From Enoplosus armatus (Eukaryota; Chordata; Actinopteri; Centrarchiformes; Enoplosidae), in contig NC_092183.1 in NCBI RefSeq assembly GCF_043641665.1, positions 20,625,001-20,689,000 on the forward strand: 64,000 bases of DNA, written 5' to 3'. Under the pieces are notes generated by a model. It did not search any database. It had not been told where the DNA came from and worked only from the letters and a program-made list of their open reading frames with translations. Both the position numbers and the translations under genes were made by a program. Shown one piece after another: positions 1 through 14,384 of this stretch; the first letter of the stretch is position 1, and the number at the start of each line of letters is the position of its first letter.

Positions 1-1699
1 ATGAGACTATAATAAGCACCAGCGGAGCCACCAGAAGCCCACAGCACACAATACACGCTGCATGTGGGAATGCATGAATGTGCACTTCATCACAGAAATG
101 CTCACAGCTTGGTTTGACTTTGAATATATATTGGAATCCATTCAAACGGAAGACATTTTTGCTCTGCAACATCAGCTGGTTCCCCTCTTGACCCGCGAGT
201 GCCGACAATATTCAATAAGACAGTGAGCAATAAGGTCAGAGGACAGGACGAGCGGAAGGAGGAGGAACAAGCTTTGACCCTTTTTGAGATCTGTAACCTT
301 GTGGCGTTTCACCCCCGGCAAGTGACAGTTGGTATGATTAAATCTTTGACCCCTTATCTGTCGTAGCTGGTCAACCAGTGATCCTGCTCAACTGTATATA
401 CTATATATGTGTTAGCATGTACTATCCAAGGGCTAAAACCCTTACATGGACAGAAAGATGTGGAAAATAAATGTCCTCTGAATTGAGGATTCAATACCCA
501 CTGAGGATGAAGAGTTAAGATAAAGGTATGGTTGTGGTTAGGATTTAGAATTAAAATCATGCTCAAGGATTTTATAAATGTGTTTCTGGGATTTGTTTAA
601 AGTTAGGTTAGGATGTGGCAGAACTACATCCAAGTGTAAGAGTAAGGGTAAAGCATGAAATGGATAAGCTTACTTGGAAGAGTCAACTTCTGAGGCAAAC
701 AGAACTGTTTGACCAAAAGCCATAAAAGAGAGAATTCCAGCTTTCAGTTTATGGTCAGCAAAATTACTATATTATATAATTATTTCAAATAAACAACACA
801 AATACTGTCACGTTCATGCTTAGATCCTTTGCTTACTTATGCAGCTGGGAGCGACATTAGCCGCTGCAGGTGTTTGTTACTGTAGTTTCGATGGGATTTA
901 TAACACCTTCAACTCCACGGTTCTTGCTCACTATGCCGTCAACGGAAGCACATGCAAAGCTGAATGAAATGTTAAAAAAAATACGAAAAGAGTAAGAAAG
1001 AGTCGACACGTTCAAAAAAAAAGTCTACATATGCACAATATATACTACCATGTGGACTCTAAATGATTTCCTTTGAGTGAATCACACAGAGCCTCCGCAG
1101 ACAGCTTGCTATCTCCCATGTGGGCTGGTATCTAATGTGTACAGGTTTCAGAACCAGACGGCTGCAACACACACAAAGAATATTTCACTCACACACTTGC
1201 AGACGCACACAAACACACAGCTCTCAGGCTTGCCGAGGCCCATTTGTTTGGAGCACGTTTGCCAATGTTCAATTAAAAATCCCTCTGATAAAAGATTCAA
1301 ATGGCTGCCATTGTGAGTAATGAGCTCCTGTATAAGTGAAGAGGCGTTTACTGCACAGCAGATGAAGACAGATGAGGACGACCATCTCCTAAGACTGGAT
1401 GTAGCATTCGTGCTTCAATGGCACTAATGCAAATGCGTTCACAAGAGAGGTGCATCCACAGCGACCTATACTACCGCCATGTTGTCTGTGCACTAAATGC
1501 AGCAGGAACTTCCCATTCTGTTTCATGGCAGAAAATCTGAAATATTTTCACAACTTTTTTTCAGCTTAGGTTTGGTTTTAGGTCATAGCAAGATTCAGAT
1601 GATCAAGGCCAAAAGTCCTGAAGGACAATGTAAAATGAATGAATGAACAAGTTGTGAACGCTGTCATTGATTACATTTAGATTTTTTTTTTTTTTACCA

Positions 1700-1870
1700 T
1701 ATCTGAATAGGTTTAGTGATTAATTGATGAGCCAATCGACAGAATCAGTTTTAAAAAGAAAAATATTAAAAAAACAACAGTCACAAACAACTCAGTTTCC
1801 AGCTTCTCAAATATGAGAATTTGCTGCTTTTCTCTGTTTCATTTCATTGTAAACTGAGTATTTTGTAGTT
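1700..1870 (+). repeat. fragment of the same AT-rich dispersed repeat
   Basis: Shares GAGAATTTGCTGCTTTTCTCTGTTTCATTTCATTGTAAACTGA with the middle of the copy at 13715, preceded by GATTAATTGATGAGCCAATCGACAG. Confidence 0.5.
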
Positions 1871-2298
1871 TCAGACCCCAGGTGCGACCTTGGGCTCTGG
1901 ATGCGCATCACATTTGTTGTTTTCTAACATTCTATAGAATACATGAAAATAAATCGTTGACATATTAATCTCTATTTTATCTATATATCAACTACCCTTG
2001 TGCACAAAGTCCCCAACTGGACTTGTGTACCAATATGCACCTCTACAAGTTACTTTTACACACTTGTGTTTTTCCTTTTACAAATAAGCTCACCAACACA
2101 CCTTTAAACCTAGCTTGAATACTAATTATCATTTATTATACCAGCACCAAATCAAGCTATAAAGGTTAGCAAATGTTTTGCAAAAGAAAGCAAGACCTAA
2201 AAACAGCCGAGCCTCAGCTGTGAGCCATGAACACAGCCGTCTTGGTGTTCAGCACCATGGAGAGTTCCCACGGGACAACACAACAGCAGCATGTGGTG

Positions 2299-2322
2299 TA
2301 TATATATATATATATATATATA
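2299..2322. repeat. (TA)12 microsatellite
   Basis: Perfect dinucleotide run flanked by GTG and CACAT. Confidence 0.95.
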
Positions 2323-2525
2323 CACATACAGTTTACTTCTCTCCACTGTGAGTTCGATGCACAACAACATCTTGATGAAATGAGGTTCACATACTACACT
2401 TTTATTTCGGCAATGAGTAATTAACACAGAAGGCTTTCCCCATCCTTTTCTCAGCATTCGGTCTTCTGATCTTTTGTAGTTTGGGAATGCTCTGTGTATA
2501 ATCTCTGGCAAGCAGGGATAACCTC

Positions 2526-2528
<3 letters not shown>

Positions 2529-2560
<32 letters not shown>
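2529..2560. repeat. (TC)16 microsatellite
   Basis: Perfect run followed by an imperfect CCTCTCCCTC extension. A G18 homopolymer lies close by at 2661-2678. Confidence 0.95.
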
Positions 2561-2564
<4 letters not shown>

Positions 2565-3458
2565 TCCCTCATCCCTCGTTGTGTTGAATATGCATGATGC
2601 GTAATGATGGGTAATAATCCTGCCTATGGCTGAGCAAAAAGACTGCAAACGTTTTCTACCGGGGGGGGGGGGGGGGGGCGATTCTATGCAAACAGCAGAT
2701 ATCTGATGGACATATCAAACATAGACAGACATGCACAGGAGTGAGACTTGCTCCAGGATGAGTTTTAAAGCAGCCTCAGTTCTCCTTGCAAAATCTTTTA
2801 GGTTAACTTCATGTAATTATGACACTGAATGCTAATCCTTCAAGAAGTACCCAGGCACACACGGTGCTACAACTCAGCAGAGCTACATTATAATAAAACT
2901 GAAGGCCACCCTACAAAAAAAAAAAGCACTTGACTTTTTACTGGGAGTAGTTACGCTCAGAAACAAACAGTACATCACCTCTAACTGTGGCACATACCCT
3001 AGCTTTACAACTAATTTGTCGCCTCTCAAAATGTCAGTTGTGCTCCCCGAGATATATATATTGTCTTGAGACACTTTCTTCTTATTATTAGGTGCTTGTT
3101 TCTTTTCTCCAGCCGAGCCGCAGCCAAAGGGAAGGCCATTAAGGAGGCTGGAGGAAAGACTGCCAATGCTGAGTGTTGTCAGGGTCTTTAAGAGAGGACT
3201 CCCCTCTGTTACTCAACAACTAAGCACCAGTTCCACTTAGCATCGTGTAGTATATGACTATATACTGCACATACTGCAGGCCCAGACACACTAAAATCTA
3301 GTCCAACACAGCAAGCACTTTGATTTCAAATCATTTGAAATGGCAGAGTAAGTTACATAACCCCTACAGCTTAAGTCTGTGCGCGCAGGCACAGATGCTT
3401 GCACTCCACTAATACTGTACTCGTCTGCCGCATGCAAGTGTGTATCTGTGTGCATGTT

Positions 3459-3482
3459 TGTGTGTGTGTGTGTGTGTGTGTG
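3459..3482. repeat. (TG)12 microsatellite
   Basis: Perfect run. Shorter TG/CA runs of the same kind lie at 9777-9797, 17077-17099, 47914-47938 and 57277-57296. Confidence 0.9.
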
Positions 3483-6400
3483 CATGCGTGTGTATGCACA
3501 GCAACATGCAGACTGACTGCTGAATCACAGATTTACAGAAAAAAAACAAAAAAAAAACAAGTGTAACTCCCAGAGGTCAACACGTTCGTTCCTCCACACA
3601 CGCACACACAGACCAGAAGGAATGAGCAGAAAGGAGCGGAGAGGAAAGGGTGAAGAGTGATAGTGAATGAACGTATGATCATGAGAGAGATGCGTGAAGG
3701 CAGCGAGGCCTAGATATGAATGCAAATGAAAAAGAAGGGAGAAAGGGCAAAATGAAAAATGGGATGGAGGCAGGATTTACCATCTAAGCTCCTCAGCTCT
3801 GCAGCATTTTGTCCCGGGTATAAGACCTCGGCGAGGCGTCCTCTATCAGGCATATTAAACATCATGCAGCAGTGGCAAAAGGAGTAGCCCAGTCTGGATT
3901 CCACTTCCTCTCCTTCTTTCTATCGCTTTTTTTTTTTTTTCACACTATCTCCCCACCAGGATCCAAGAGCAGTGGCGTGCTGCTGAATCCAAAATGAAGC
4001 TGCCACCATCACCAGGGTCTGACCTCTCTGAGCCACCGAGCACCACACTACTCGCCTGCTGATGTCATATGAGTCTAACACTACTACTACTGAGGAGCAC
4101 AAAGGGAGGAGAAGGAGAGAAGAAGGGGGAATACTGTAGGCACGACAGGGGAGAAGAGAATGAATGATAATGAACTATTCTGCTACTATCAGAGGCCTCT
4201 ATACTAAAAGGAGTGAAGGAAGGAGAGCAGAAGAGCAGAACAAAAAGGATCGACGAGGATCTATAATAAAATGTAAGGTTGTCAGAATAGGGGGCTAATT
4301 TGAAAGAGCAGGCTCAGTGTGTATGAGAGGCTCCAGAGAGAGGACTGTAAATCTGATAATCCCACTGCATGAACACAAAGATGTCAGATGAGACTTTTAC
4401 CTTAATGGAAACTAAACAATGACTCATGCAGCCACAACAGACTCATACCGAGATAAAGGAGGGGGCTGTGCAGTGCTGTGAAATCTGCTTGTTTCCCTAT
4501 GACAATGCTGGATTCAATAATGCACCGATATATATATATATATGGAGAAACTACTGTATGATCAGAGAATAAACAGGTTTTATTTTCATGTTTTGGCAGC
4601 TGAAACCATTTCGCTGACTAAAGGTCCACAGAGAACATCTGATGATTACTGCTGCAACCAAGCAAATGCTGGAAGCCTACTGCTGTTGCCCACTCAGACA
4701 CAGAGGCTTACTCATCCCCAGCTGGATTTGCTGGCCAAGCTTCTACAGACTGTCTTTCAGTTCACATGGTAACCTCCATCTCTCATGGCAGCACAGTAAC
4801 ACACCTTGTAACAAAACGTAAACATGTATCACCTCTGCAGCTTTTATTGTGACTGTAGTCTGGAGAAAACAGCGCTAGGAGGTACGTGTGTGGGCAGGAA
4901 GTTATTTTATTTATATGGACTGTAAACTTTGAGGATTGACTCACTGCACCACAAAGATGAAGTGGTGTGTTGTTAATCCTGTGTTATTCCTTTTCATCAG
5001 AGATTGCAGTGCACAGTGCTTGCAGAGACAATAGTGCAGAGATCTATAGAGCGTCAGAGGTCCACAGCTGGCTTAGTCACAAAGATACACACAGGCTGAA
5101 AGCCAAACAAACACACCAGGAGGGCATCCACACATCTATATTTCAATCTCTCTTATTGATTCATTATTGCAAATTGCATATTTGCCAGAGCAAATGAACA
5201 TTTCTGCAAAAAAAATCACAATCACAGCATTTTTCATTTGAAACTATTTTACTACTATCTATGTCTCGACTAATGTAATGAGCCCGAGTCAAATAAAGCT
5301 CACTCACTGACTCCCAGGCTGGGTATCACTCAAGTGCTATCTTTTTTTTTCCCTTTGTAATTTCTTTCTAACAAAAAAAAAAGCTGCAGATTGCATTCCA
5401 ATTTTTCTGAACAGTTCCTGCAAAATCCATCACCTTTGGCCAGATTCACAATGAGAGCTGTGGGAGCCCATTGGGACCAACATTTCAAAATGTAAACAAC
5501 CCAGCAAGCATTTTATAGAAACTAATGCTGTTGTGGCTTAAATAATATCTGAGCCCCTATTTCACAAAAAGGTGGTGGACGACTACAGAACTGGACTCAC
5601 ATTAGGTTTTCAGCATTGCTACATATCTGTCATGTCAACCTCAACTTAAGGTCAGAATATTTACTGTAATACTGTCAGAAGATGACAGAATTACTTGAAT
5701 AAATAACCTAAATGAAATAAGCATAACTGAAATAATGCTGAAAACCACTCCAAGAGATGTGTAGCATCGCGTGGCTCGAGGAGTTAAAGTACCCAGATGG
5801 CCAGTGTGTAAATACACAACACTGAGACCAGAGTTTCACGGCTCAGTCTCATTAGAGTGGCCAGTAGCCGTGCAGGTAGATGAGCTACTGGGATGATGGA
5901 CTGCTCTCTGAGCGCTCCGGACAGAGTGTCCAAGCCTCAGGAGGCAGTGTCAACATTGGAAACGGAGCAGCGGAGCAAACGGGAGAACAAATGAACCATG
6001 AATCAGACCCACTAATACGATGCAACTGTACACACAGGAAATCAAGGTACTTGTGGAGTGCCGCTGACACATTAGCAACAGTAGAGGCCTGCGTTTATTC
6101 TTTTTAGCAGCCTGTTGGCTGAAGATACAAGCACAGAGAGCACAACTTCAACTAAATCTGTAAATATCTGTAAATGTGAACCTCTGACTCTCATCTGTAA
6201 GCATGAAAACAACTCTTTCCTTCCCATTGTCTGTGATGCTAATAAATTATTTGATTTACTGTCAGTTAAAATAAGCTTTTTGTGTCTACACACTGTTGTT
6301 GGAGCTAACATTCACTGCATACCATATTCAAACTGTGAAAAAGTACATTCCTCCACATTATATTTTGGTTGTATTTTGTGATCATTAATGGCTAGTGACA

Positions 6401-8557
6401 CACAAAAACTCTAAAATATAAAAACGAAGCAGTACAGAAATTTGTTGAGGTCAGCCTAAAGAGCCACATAGTTTGACCTGGCCAATGTGTCTGGACTATT
6501 ATAAAAAACAGATACACCGCATTTAATATAAATTACTGGACAGTTCTGAAACAAACAGACAGATTACAAGCTCAACCAGACACATCAGAAAACAGCCATG
6601 TCTTTGTAAAAAAATAAGTAAAAGGAGCAGCCATCTTTCCCTCCGTGCTGTCACGAATTTGCCAGACTCGCTCGCTCCCTGTCTGCGGGGAGTTGTGCTC
6701 TCACATCTGCGCCCCTCTCAGTCAGAAGCCAACAGAGAAAGAGAATCTCGCAAACCTGCCATGATCAAATTAATTCACATCGAACCAGGCTGCCTGTTTT
6801 TCTGCACACTTGGGCCCCAACCAGATAAGCTGATTATAACACAAAATATTACATGCTGTCCTATTTGTTCGGATCCAGTGTTATCCCGATGTCCCTGGTA
6901 ATGCAAAATCACTGACCTATGAAATGTCAAGGTAGACTAAGTTGGATAATTACGAGTTATACTGCGTACAGTGATCCTTCAGATCCAAACTGGTGCAGCC
7001 TTTGGCACACATCGGACTGTTTATCATTAGCTGGGACCATCATGTCCTATAACTTCATCTACACCTGTAATTTGTAAAAAGATTGAGGAGTCTCTCTTCC
7101 ACCCGCTGGATTACATCCTGTGCTCTACTGTATCAGACAGCAACAACACCTCTGTGTTGGTGATGCTGTTGTGACTTTGTGCTTCACAGCATTAGTGCAG
7201 CAAAACTTTGATATACAGTCTGCACTAACCAGCGCAAGCTCTGATGGCACATCCCCTTCCTTTGCCTCAGCTCAATTCAACTGAATGCAACGACAAACTC
7301 TTAGCGAACGCTAATTCTACACTGGCTGCAGCTAATTTAACCATCTTCCTGCCCCACACAGTCAGAGCCCAGGCTGTTACAGCCGAAAGGGGCCGCCACC
7401 AGCTGAGGTGGCTCGTCTCCCGCTTTGATCCTGAGCCAGAGCCACAGACATATGCTGCTCCATCCTGCAGGGAGGAGCTGGACTGGATGCAGGGAACAGC
7501 TCTCTATTGCCTTTCCATTCATTAACCACATTTCAACAGCTGGTGACCAATTAGTTTGCTCTCCAGATTGCAAAACCAATATAATGAGTGCACCTTAACT
7601 TTTATATCCTTTGTGAAATAAACTTTATGTTGGCAAAATATAGTTTGTACAATGCTGCTGTAAACAGTCAAGAGCTGGCATGCATGTTTTGACACCTTTA
7701 ATTCAGGCGGGGACTGAGCAGATCCTTGTCTTTTCTAACCTGAATCTCAGCACCAGGCTTAAACATCCCTCCCTCGGCCCAATCTTCAATGCTTGCCAAG
7801 AGCTGCTGTCAGCCTGGCCCCACAGAGGTGTCCATTAATGGGTCTTTAATGCCAGAGAAAGAGGAAAATGGAGAGGAAGGTCGTGTGTGGCCTGGTGTAG
7901 AGGATCATCGGCTTGTAAACGTGCGAGTTAGAGAGGCTGCCCGTCTGTGAATTGATTATTATGAGGTGTCAGACTTGGCTTTTGGCCTCAGCGAAACCAC
8001 TCAGACTGTGATGTGAGTTTTCACATTAGGGTGTGGGTGAAGAGATCCCGTGTCCAGTAATGGGAGACAGGTGGTGCCCAGGAGGAGATAAAGAGTGAGG
8101 CTCTCACCCCACAGGAGTCTGGCACAATCGCAGCAGAAACAGACGCCATTGCTTCCCATCTGGGGGACACTCTCTAACCATCACTGCCAATTTACAGGAC
8201 ACTCAATTACTGGTCATTACCTGAGCGAGGACTTGCTGCCTACAGTATCCAAGTGCCAAATCCTACAAGCGGTCAGATGGAGAAACTAAACAATGCCAGC
8301 AACGAATAGACAAATTTGATTCAGCTCTATTATTATCATAATGTTTGCAATACAGGCAAAGAGGTAAATAAAGAGACAATAGACAACAAACAGATCAGAG
8401 GGATGAAATAACAGTGCCAGAGCTTGCACGTGTGTGTGTGTGTGTGGGTGTGTGAGCATGAAGTTATTTCATTGTGCCCTCAAGGACACAATTGATTAAT
8501 TAAAGAGCATTATCCATTAATAAAAAAATAGTCTAGTTGCTCTGTGAGGCTGTACGA

Positions 8558-8835
8558 AATGCTAACACTACGGCAACAAGCTAATAATGACAATGCTGAC
8601 GTTTAGCAGGCATAATGTTTAACATCATTCTTAGTTTAGCACGTTAGCGTGCTAACATTTACTAATTAGCACTAGCCCAGTGTACAGGTGAGGTCATTAG
8701 GAATGTATTTCATGGTAATCCATCAACACTTAATCGGATATTTCAGCCTGGACCAAAGTGGTGGACTGACGGACCCTGAACATTGCCATGCAGGGCCCTA
8801 TCATGGAGAAAAATACTTCTACCCTTAAGCACCCT
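8558..8835 (+). repeat. GCTAACATGCTAAC-type dispersed repeat
   Basis: Contains GACGTTTAGCAGGCATAATGTTTAAC, GCACGTTAGCGTGCTAACATTTACTAATTAGCAC and CATGGTAATCCATCAACACT, a known style of fish repeat. Related pieces lie at 16470 and, inverted, at 54485. Confidence 0.6.
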
Positions 8836-10493
8836 TTATACTATTTTAAGTTATTTTATATTTCATAGTAACAAAGACGCTCAGGGGATTTAGTTAGGGA
8901 GAAAAACATACATTGAAGTATATCAGAAAATGCACACACGGATTTTCAGGTACACGGATAGACAGCGTGGTCACACAGACATAGTAGCATGGAACAAATG
9001 AGGAGGCGTCCCTGCTGAGGCTCATTTGAAAACAAATTACTTATTTTTACAGCAGAGAGCCCTGTAACTCCAGGGTAAATTGGGACTGGAAATCTGATTT
9101 TTATTTTTTTCTCCCCAGAAGTCACAGTGAAGTACATTTTGTAATCAACGGGCCTTTGCTGGTAAACTAAATTTAGCAGGTATCGTGATCTCACAGATGC
9201 TCTAGACAAAAGATCATCATAGGAGACATTTTGTCAAACTGAATAGGAGTTAAAATTAATATGAGGCCTGCTATACACGACTAACAGCAAGTGAGTCGGT
9301 CGTGCGGGAGTGACAGAGTCCAGCATTACCATATAAACAACAGCCTGGAGTAGATGGCTGCTGTTGCACAAGGCTTGATTGTCAATATGCTCGCTGGTCC
9401 TCATCCAGAAATCAGAGAAGGGCTGTCAGGACTTTGATTCCTGCACACCGGGGAGAGAATAAACAGCAGAAAAACAACACTCCAACCTGTCAATCATTGG
9501 ACTCTCCATTTCCATCACTATGAACTCCAATTTGAATGTCCAGGACAAAAAAAGGAACTCCAATTTAGTTTTTTTGCTTTGGAAAAAATTGACAATTGAC
9601 TCAGAAGGGTCCAAAACAGACACGTGGGTGTGAGACAGAGAGATCTTAGTTATAATTCCTTTCTGTATTCAACAAACGGCAGAAGAAAAAACACATCTCA
9701 GGACAATTTGGAGCTGTATGAATGGCCACCACAATTTCATGCTTCCTGCCACGAAACCGAGAGCAGTGTAGAAATATGTGTGTGTGTGTGTGTGTGTTTG
9801 TGTGTTTCTCAGAAAGGACACAACTGTAGCACCATCAGTTTCTGCTGCCTCCACTCAGCAGGGGCTGGGTGATGCTGGTTTTGGTAACAGAGCAAATGCT
9901 AGTACTGATCCAAGCAGTTTAGGCTCACTGGAACTCACAACAAATAACCTCAAACAGTTACACTGGAAGTATGTTTTAAAAGTCATTTTGCATACATGCT
10001 AGCATACAGCAACAAATAATACAATGTGTGTGTGTGATGGTTGCTTCTATCAGAGTACAGTGCAGTACAATGAGTGAATACACATTGCAAAATAAGCCAT
10101 ATATCTAGCCTTTGTGTAACACAGGACCACACTAATTATCTTTGCACTGAGAACACTTAAGCAAATGTTGCCCAGCTCTCAGCGGTTACCTTAGCATTTG
10201 TGCTGGCAAAGCAAAAGGTTTTATGTGAAACTGAAGAGATGCTGTTTGGCAAAAGGTTTTACATTTACATACAAGTTGATGCAGAACTTGATTGTGCTGA
10301 GATTGTCATATTTCTCCACACAGAATATGTGTATTCTATATATATGCCACATCACACAAGTGTTCCTGTGCAGGCTGAAATGGCACAGGCGGCACTGTTG
10401 TGCATTGTTTTATCATACAGGATGTCTCTGGTTTTTTTTTTTCAAAGCATTTTTCATGCTTTGAAAATGAAGCAACAGAAGGAATAAAATAGA

Positions 10494-10496
<3 letters not shown>

Positions 10497-10538
<42 letters not shown>
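10497..10538. repeat. (TG)21 microsatellite
   Basis: Perfect dinucleotide run. Confidence 0.95.
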
Positions 10539-10540
<2 letters not shown>

Positions 10541-10852
10541 AAAGAGAGCGTGACAGGGTCAACATAACTTCTCGGATATCCCAGTTCATTTAATTAAAAC
10601 TCTGAACTACTTCAAATATCCGTCTGAGGCTCATTTACCACCTTAATAGAGTCTCAGCTCAATGTTGATGAGGTTCAGCTAGTGTGAGATGTCAAAGCAG
10701 ACATACTCTCACTTGAACAGAGCATGATGTGCTTTTAATTTGTGGAACATAATTTGCCTTTAATTTCTCTCTTCAAACTCCATGCTTATTAAGTTTCAGA
10801 AAAATACACAGAACGTGGTTTAGTTGGTACTTACGACTCTACTAAAATGGTA

Positions 10853-11240
10853 CTTAAAGGAACAGTTCACCGTTTTGGGAAATAAGCTTATTCGCTTTCG
10901 TGCCAACAGTTAGACGAGAAGATGGATACCACTCTCATATGTGTCCATTGAATATGAAGCTACAACCAGCAGCCCATTAGCTTCCACTAAGACTGGACAC
11001 AGGCGGAAACAACGAGCCGGGCTTAACTTTTTTTTACACTTTTACATTTAACGATTAAAACAAACAAGATACAATTAATTCATTAGTGAGCTTTTGAGGT
11101 GGTGGTACAGCAGTAGTGGGTTTTTTTTTTATACTTTTGGACAGAGGCAGGATAGTACTCCAGTCTTTGTGCTAAGCTAAGATAACAGCGACAGCTCGAA
11201 CCAGCAGCTGGTTAGCTTAGCTAAGCATTTTAAAATTGTA
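10853..11240. mobile_element. shortened, diverged copy of the same foldback MITE
   Basis: Starts TAAAGGAACAGTTCACCGTTTTGGGAAATAAG in pieces matching the left arm of the copy at 42241, including GATACCACTCTCATATG and AATATGAAGCTACA. The right side keeps CTTTGTGCTAAGCTAAG and GGTTAGCTTAGCTAAGC. The outer end of the right arm is missing. Confidence 0.65.
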
Positions 11241-12035
11241 GCTACAATGCTAACATGTTGCTTCAACATCAATGGATAATCCAACATTCTGAAAGTGACC
11301 ATTCTTCATGATAGATACTTTTTGTCCTGCCAATACTTGTTTACTTTCACTTTTGAATACAGGAGGTTTTTACTTAATTAGTAACCACTAAATACTTCTT
11401 CCCGTTTTTCCTTTTGCAGCGTTTGTATAATCTACACCAACTCACTCTGGTAAACATACAGTGCATTTATGTGCATAGAGAACAGACTTGTAGAGCTACA
11501 GAGAATACACTGATTCTTAAACACAACTCTCCTGTTCACATGGCCAACAGGAAAAGCATCACATGCAGGCACACAATGAAATCTGCCTTGCTAACAGTGA
11601 ATGTCAAGCTACAGTATGTTTTTCATGGGAATACGATGATGATCTACATGTTACACTTTCTCCTGATCAGTCGATGGCGTAATTCAAGGCACATATGTAT
11701 GGCAGATCGAACAATTAGTGGAGTATTGCCGACTATGTCCATTCAGAGGTCCAATACTTCTGAAAATACAACCGTCTACTTTGCATTAAGATGAGGCAGA
11801 GCACACAGGAAGCCCGCTGACAACAAAGGACAGATCATCCTCTCTTCTTCTGCTGGCCCCTGCTGACCTGCCTTCACACTCCAGTACACCGAGAGAACCA
11901 CGCTGCAAGCCAGCGGCAATCTACAGCTTTTACAGACTCCCTAAAACACAGACTGCTGAAATTTGGTATACAAACAAATCAGTGCACCATGCATTCTCCT
12001 TTACCTCGAAAAACATGAAGTAAGAAAGGAACAAA

Positions 12036-12061
12036 GGGGGGGGAAGGGGGGGGGGGGGGGG
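12036..12061. repeat. G8-AA-G16 homopolymer tract
   Basis: Near-continuous G run on the plus strand, capable of forming a G-quadruplex. A G13 run lies at 15636-15648. Confidence 0.9.
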
Positions 12062-13241
12062 TCAGGGGAAAAAAAAGACAGACAGAGAAAGAGATGAAAA
12101 CGGGAGAGAAAAGAAAGATGAGAGGGAGAGTGATTGGTAGCTGGCTGCCATTCTGGCCCGGTGGCCCCACGGCTGATGCACAGGGTTGCGTAATGGGTCT
12201 GCATGCAGTGTGAAGCACAGCAAACAGGGCTGCAGCACATGTAGCTGAAGAGACCACTCAAGCCTTCTGGGGAAGGGAAGTTATTTCAGTGAGCACATAC
12301 ATACACAGGATGAGACAGCCGTGTTTTGACACAGTGCGCTAAAAATAGCACATTCTTAATAGAAAAAAAAAACAGAGTGCCAGTCAAGACTGGCACGAGA
12401 GGGGAAAGATAAAACATTTCTTCCAAAGACAGTCCTGAGAGCAGCACTTGGGGGCAGGGTAAATAAGAGGAGAGCGATCCGTTGCAGGGCAAACCACTCA
12501 GAATCTGAAGCCGCCCGCATCTCACTGAGACTGTGATCCCACCTGACACGCGTGCGTCGCACAAGGCCACACAGCCGCAATCACACACGATAAACGAACT
12601 GAAGCAATTAAGAATCAGCATGAGCAACTTCACAGATCTGTTATGCAATTCTCAGCCTGTGGGGCCGTGTGTTAGGAAATGGTGGCAGACAGGCCTGTTG
12701 TGTTTTCTGCTGCACATATATGGCCATTAATCACGCTCGGTCTCTTTGCTCTTTTTCTATTTCCAGAGAAGCAGAAGCCCGAGGGCAGCGGACCTACGGC
12801 ACTGCAGCACGTGCAGGCTGGACTTCAGCATCACTGCAAATGTCACACAATGTTAGCTCGCTCACTGGAGGGCAGCCTACGGTGAGAGGATCACGAGAAC
12901 AATCTATAAATGGCACCTTTGTACCTAAGTCTTTATGCATGCAATGTTTGCTAATGCTTTGATCTGACACTCAACTCCCTCTGCTAAAATAATGACCTCA
13001 AATGTGGGCTTTTTTTGTGATTTCTGCTCTCCTGAAGCCCCTCGGTTGCAGATAAGAGGACCGGTTGCCCGAAAAAATGCAACATACACTCAAGGGTTTA
13101 GCACCGTAAAATCACCAGCTGCAATTCCACCCTGCAGGGAATACTGATGAGTACAGGTATTTCTGTAAACAGACAGACAGAGCAGTTGGATCAGGACACA
13201 TGAACAGGTATTGTGTGTGTTAGAGAGATATAGAAGAACAC

Positions 13242-13294
13242 ATCTCTCTCTCTCTCTCACTCTCTCTCTCTTCCTCTCTCTCTCTCTCTCTCTC
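13242..13294. repeat. (CT)n microsatellite
   Basis: 53 nt of CT with two short interruptions. Confidence 0.95.
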
Positions 13295-13714
13295 GGGTGC
13301 ATGAGAGGAGATTTCTGCAGGGTGTGTTGGAGTGTGAGTCATCATCAGTGCAGAGAGAGAAAGAGGGGAGAGGCATTCTTTAAGTCGAAGGCAGTGCTTA
13401 TGGCAGCAATGCAGCAAGGAAACGCCAAACGCCCTGCCTCTTTAACAGGGTTCAAATCCGCCACCAATATCAAACAACAGCAGGTAAAGGACTCCCGGCC
13501 GGTAAATGTCTACGCCATCTCGGTGTTATGCAACAACAGGTCAGCACAGCAGCTCCAGTGTAGCCTATTGAATGATCAGAGCATCAGACACTGTCAGGTT
13601 GGGACCAAAGCCTTAGCTTAATGTTGAATAATAATGAGTGACTTTCCATTGTGGTCATGTTACCGTAGTGAAGACAGATCAGACAGACGGATAAATTACA
13701 TCTCAGAAGGTCAT

Positions 13715-14070
13715 TTTTAGAGCCGAAACGATTAGTCGATTCATTGAATAGCTGATCGTCAGAAAATAATCAGCAACAATTTTGATAATTGTTTCATCAC
13801 TTAAGTCAATTATTAAGCACAAACTCCAAATATTGTCTGGTTCCAGCATCTCCAATATGAAGATTTGCTGCTTTTCTCTGTGTTTTTATTATTGTAGACT
13901 GATTATTTTTGGACTGTTGGTCAGACAAACTAAGATATTTGAAGAAGGGAACTTGTGATGGACATTTTTCAATACTTTTTTCAACGTTTTATAGACTAAA
14001 AGATTCAAAAAGCCCAAAAATATTCAGATTACTCAATAATGAAAATAATCATTAGTTGCGGTCCAGCTTA
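13715..14070 (+). repeat. AT-rich teleost dispersed repeat (GATTATTTTCATTATC family)
   Basis: Begins GCCGAAACGATTAGTCGATTCATTG and ends AATGAAAATAATCATTAGTTGCGG, near-inverted ends; the middle keeps TATGAAGATTTGCTGCTTTTCTCTG. Other copies lie at 25990, 1700 and 54668. Confidence 0.6.
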
Positions 14071-14384
14071 TTTGCATAAAAGTTGTACAAAATGCACAAC
14101 ACTTGTACATAATATGTCATCAGAGCCAACAAAGTGACATAATCTCAAAGTTAAATTCTAACTGAAACCGGTGTCTGCTGGAGGAATCTGTCCCTTTGAG
14201 CCGAGTTTTGTAACAAAGTCATTATGCTTGTTTCTAGAAATTTCCAGAGACGTTCAGTGAACCCCTGAAGGACTGCACTGGAAGGAGGAGGAGCAACAAT
14301 AATACTTAAATTAAAATTTCTACAGTAAACAGATTATATAACAATGATTTAACAACCCAAACCAAATTCAAAATGTGAAATTGG

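Noticed and set aside
11414..11794. Plus-strand open frame of about 126 codons
   Set aside because: No domain, composition looks random, many Met/His/Arg, no splice or promoter context.
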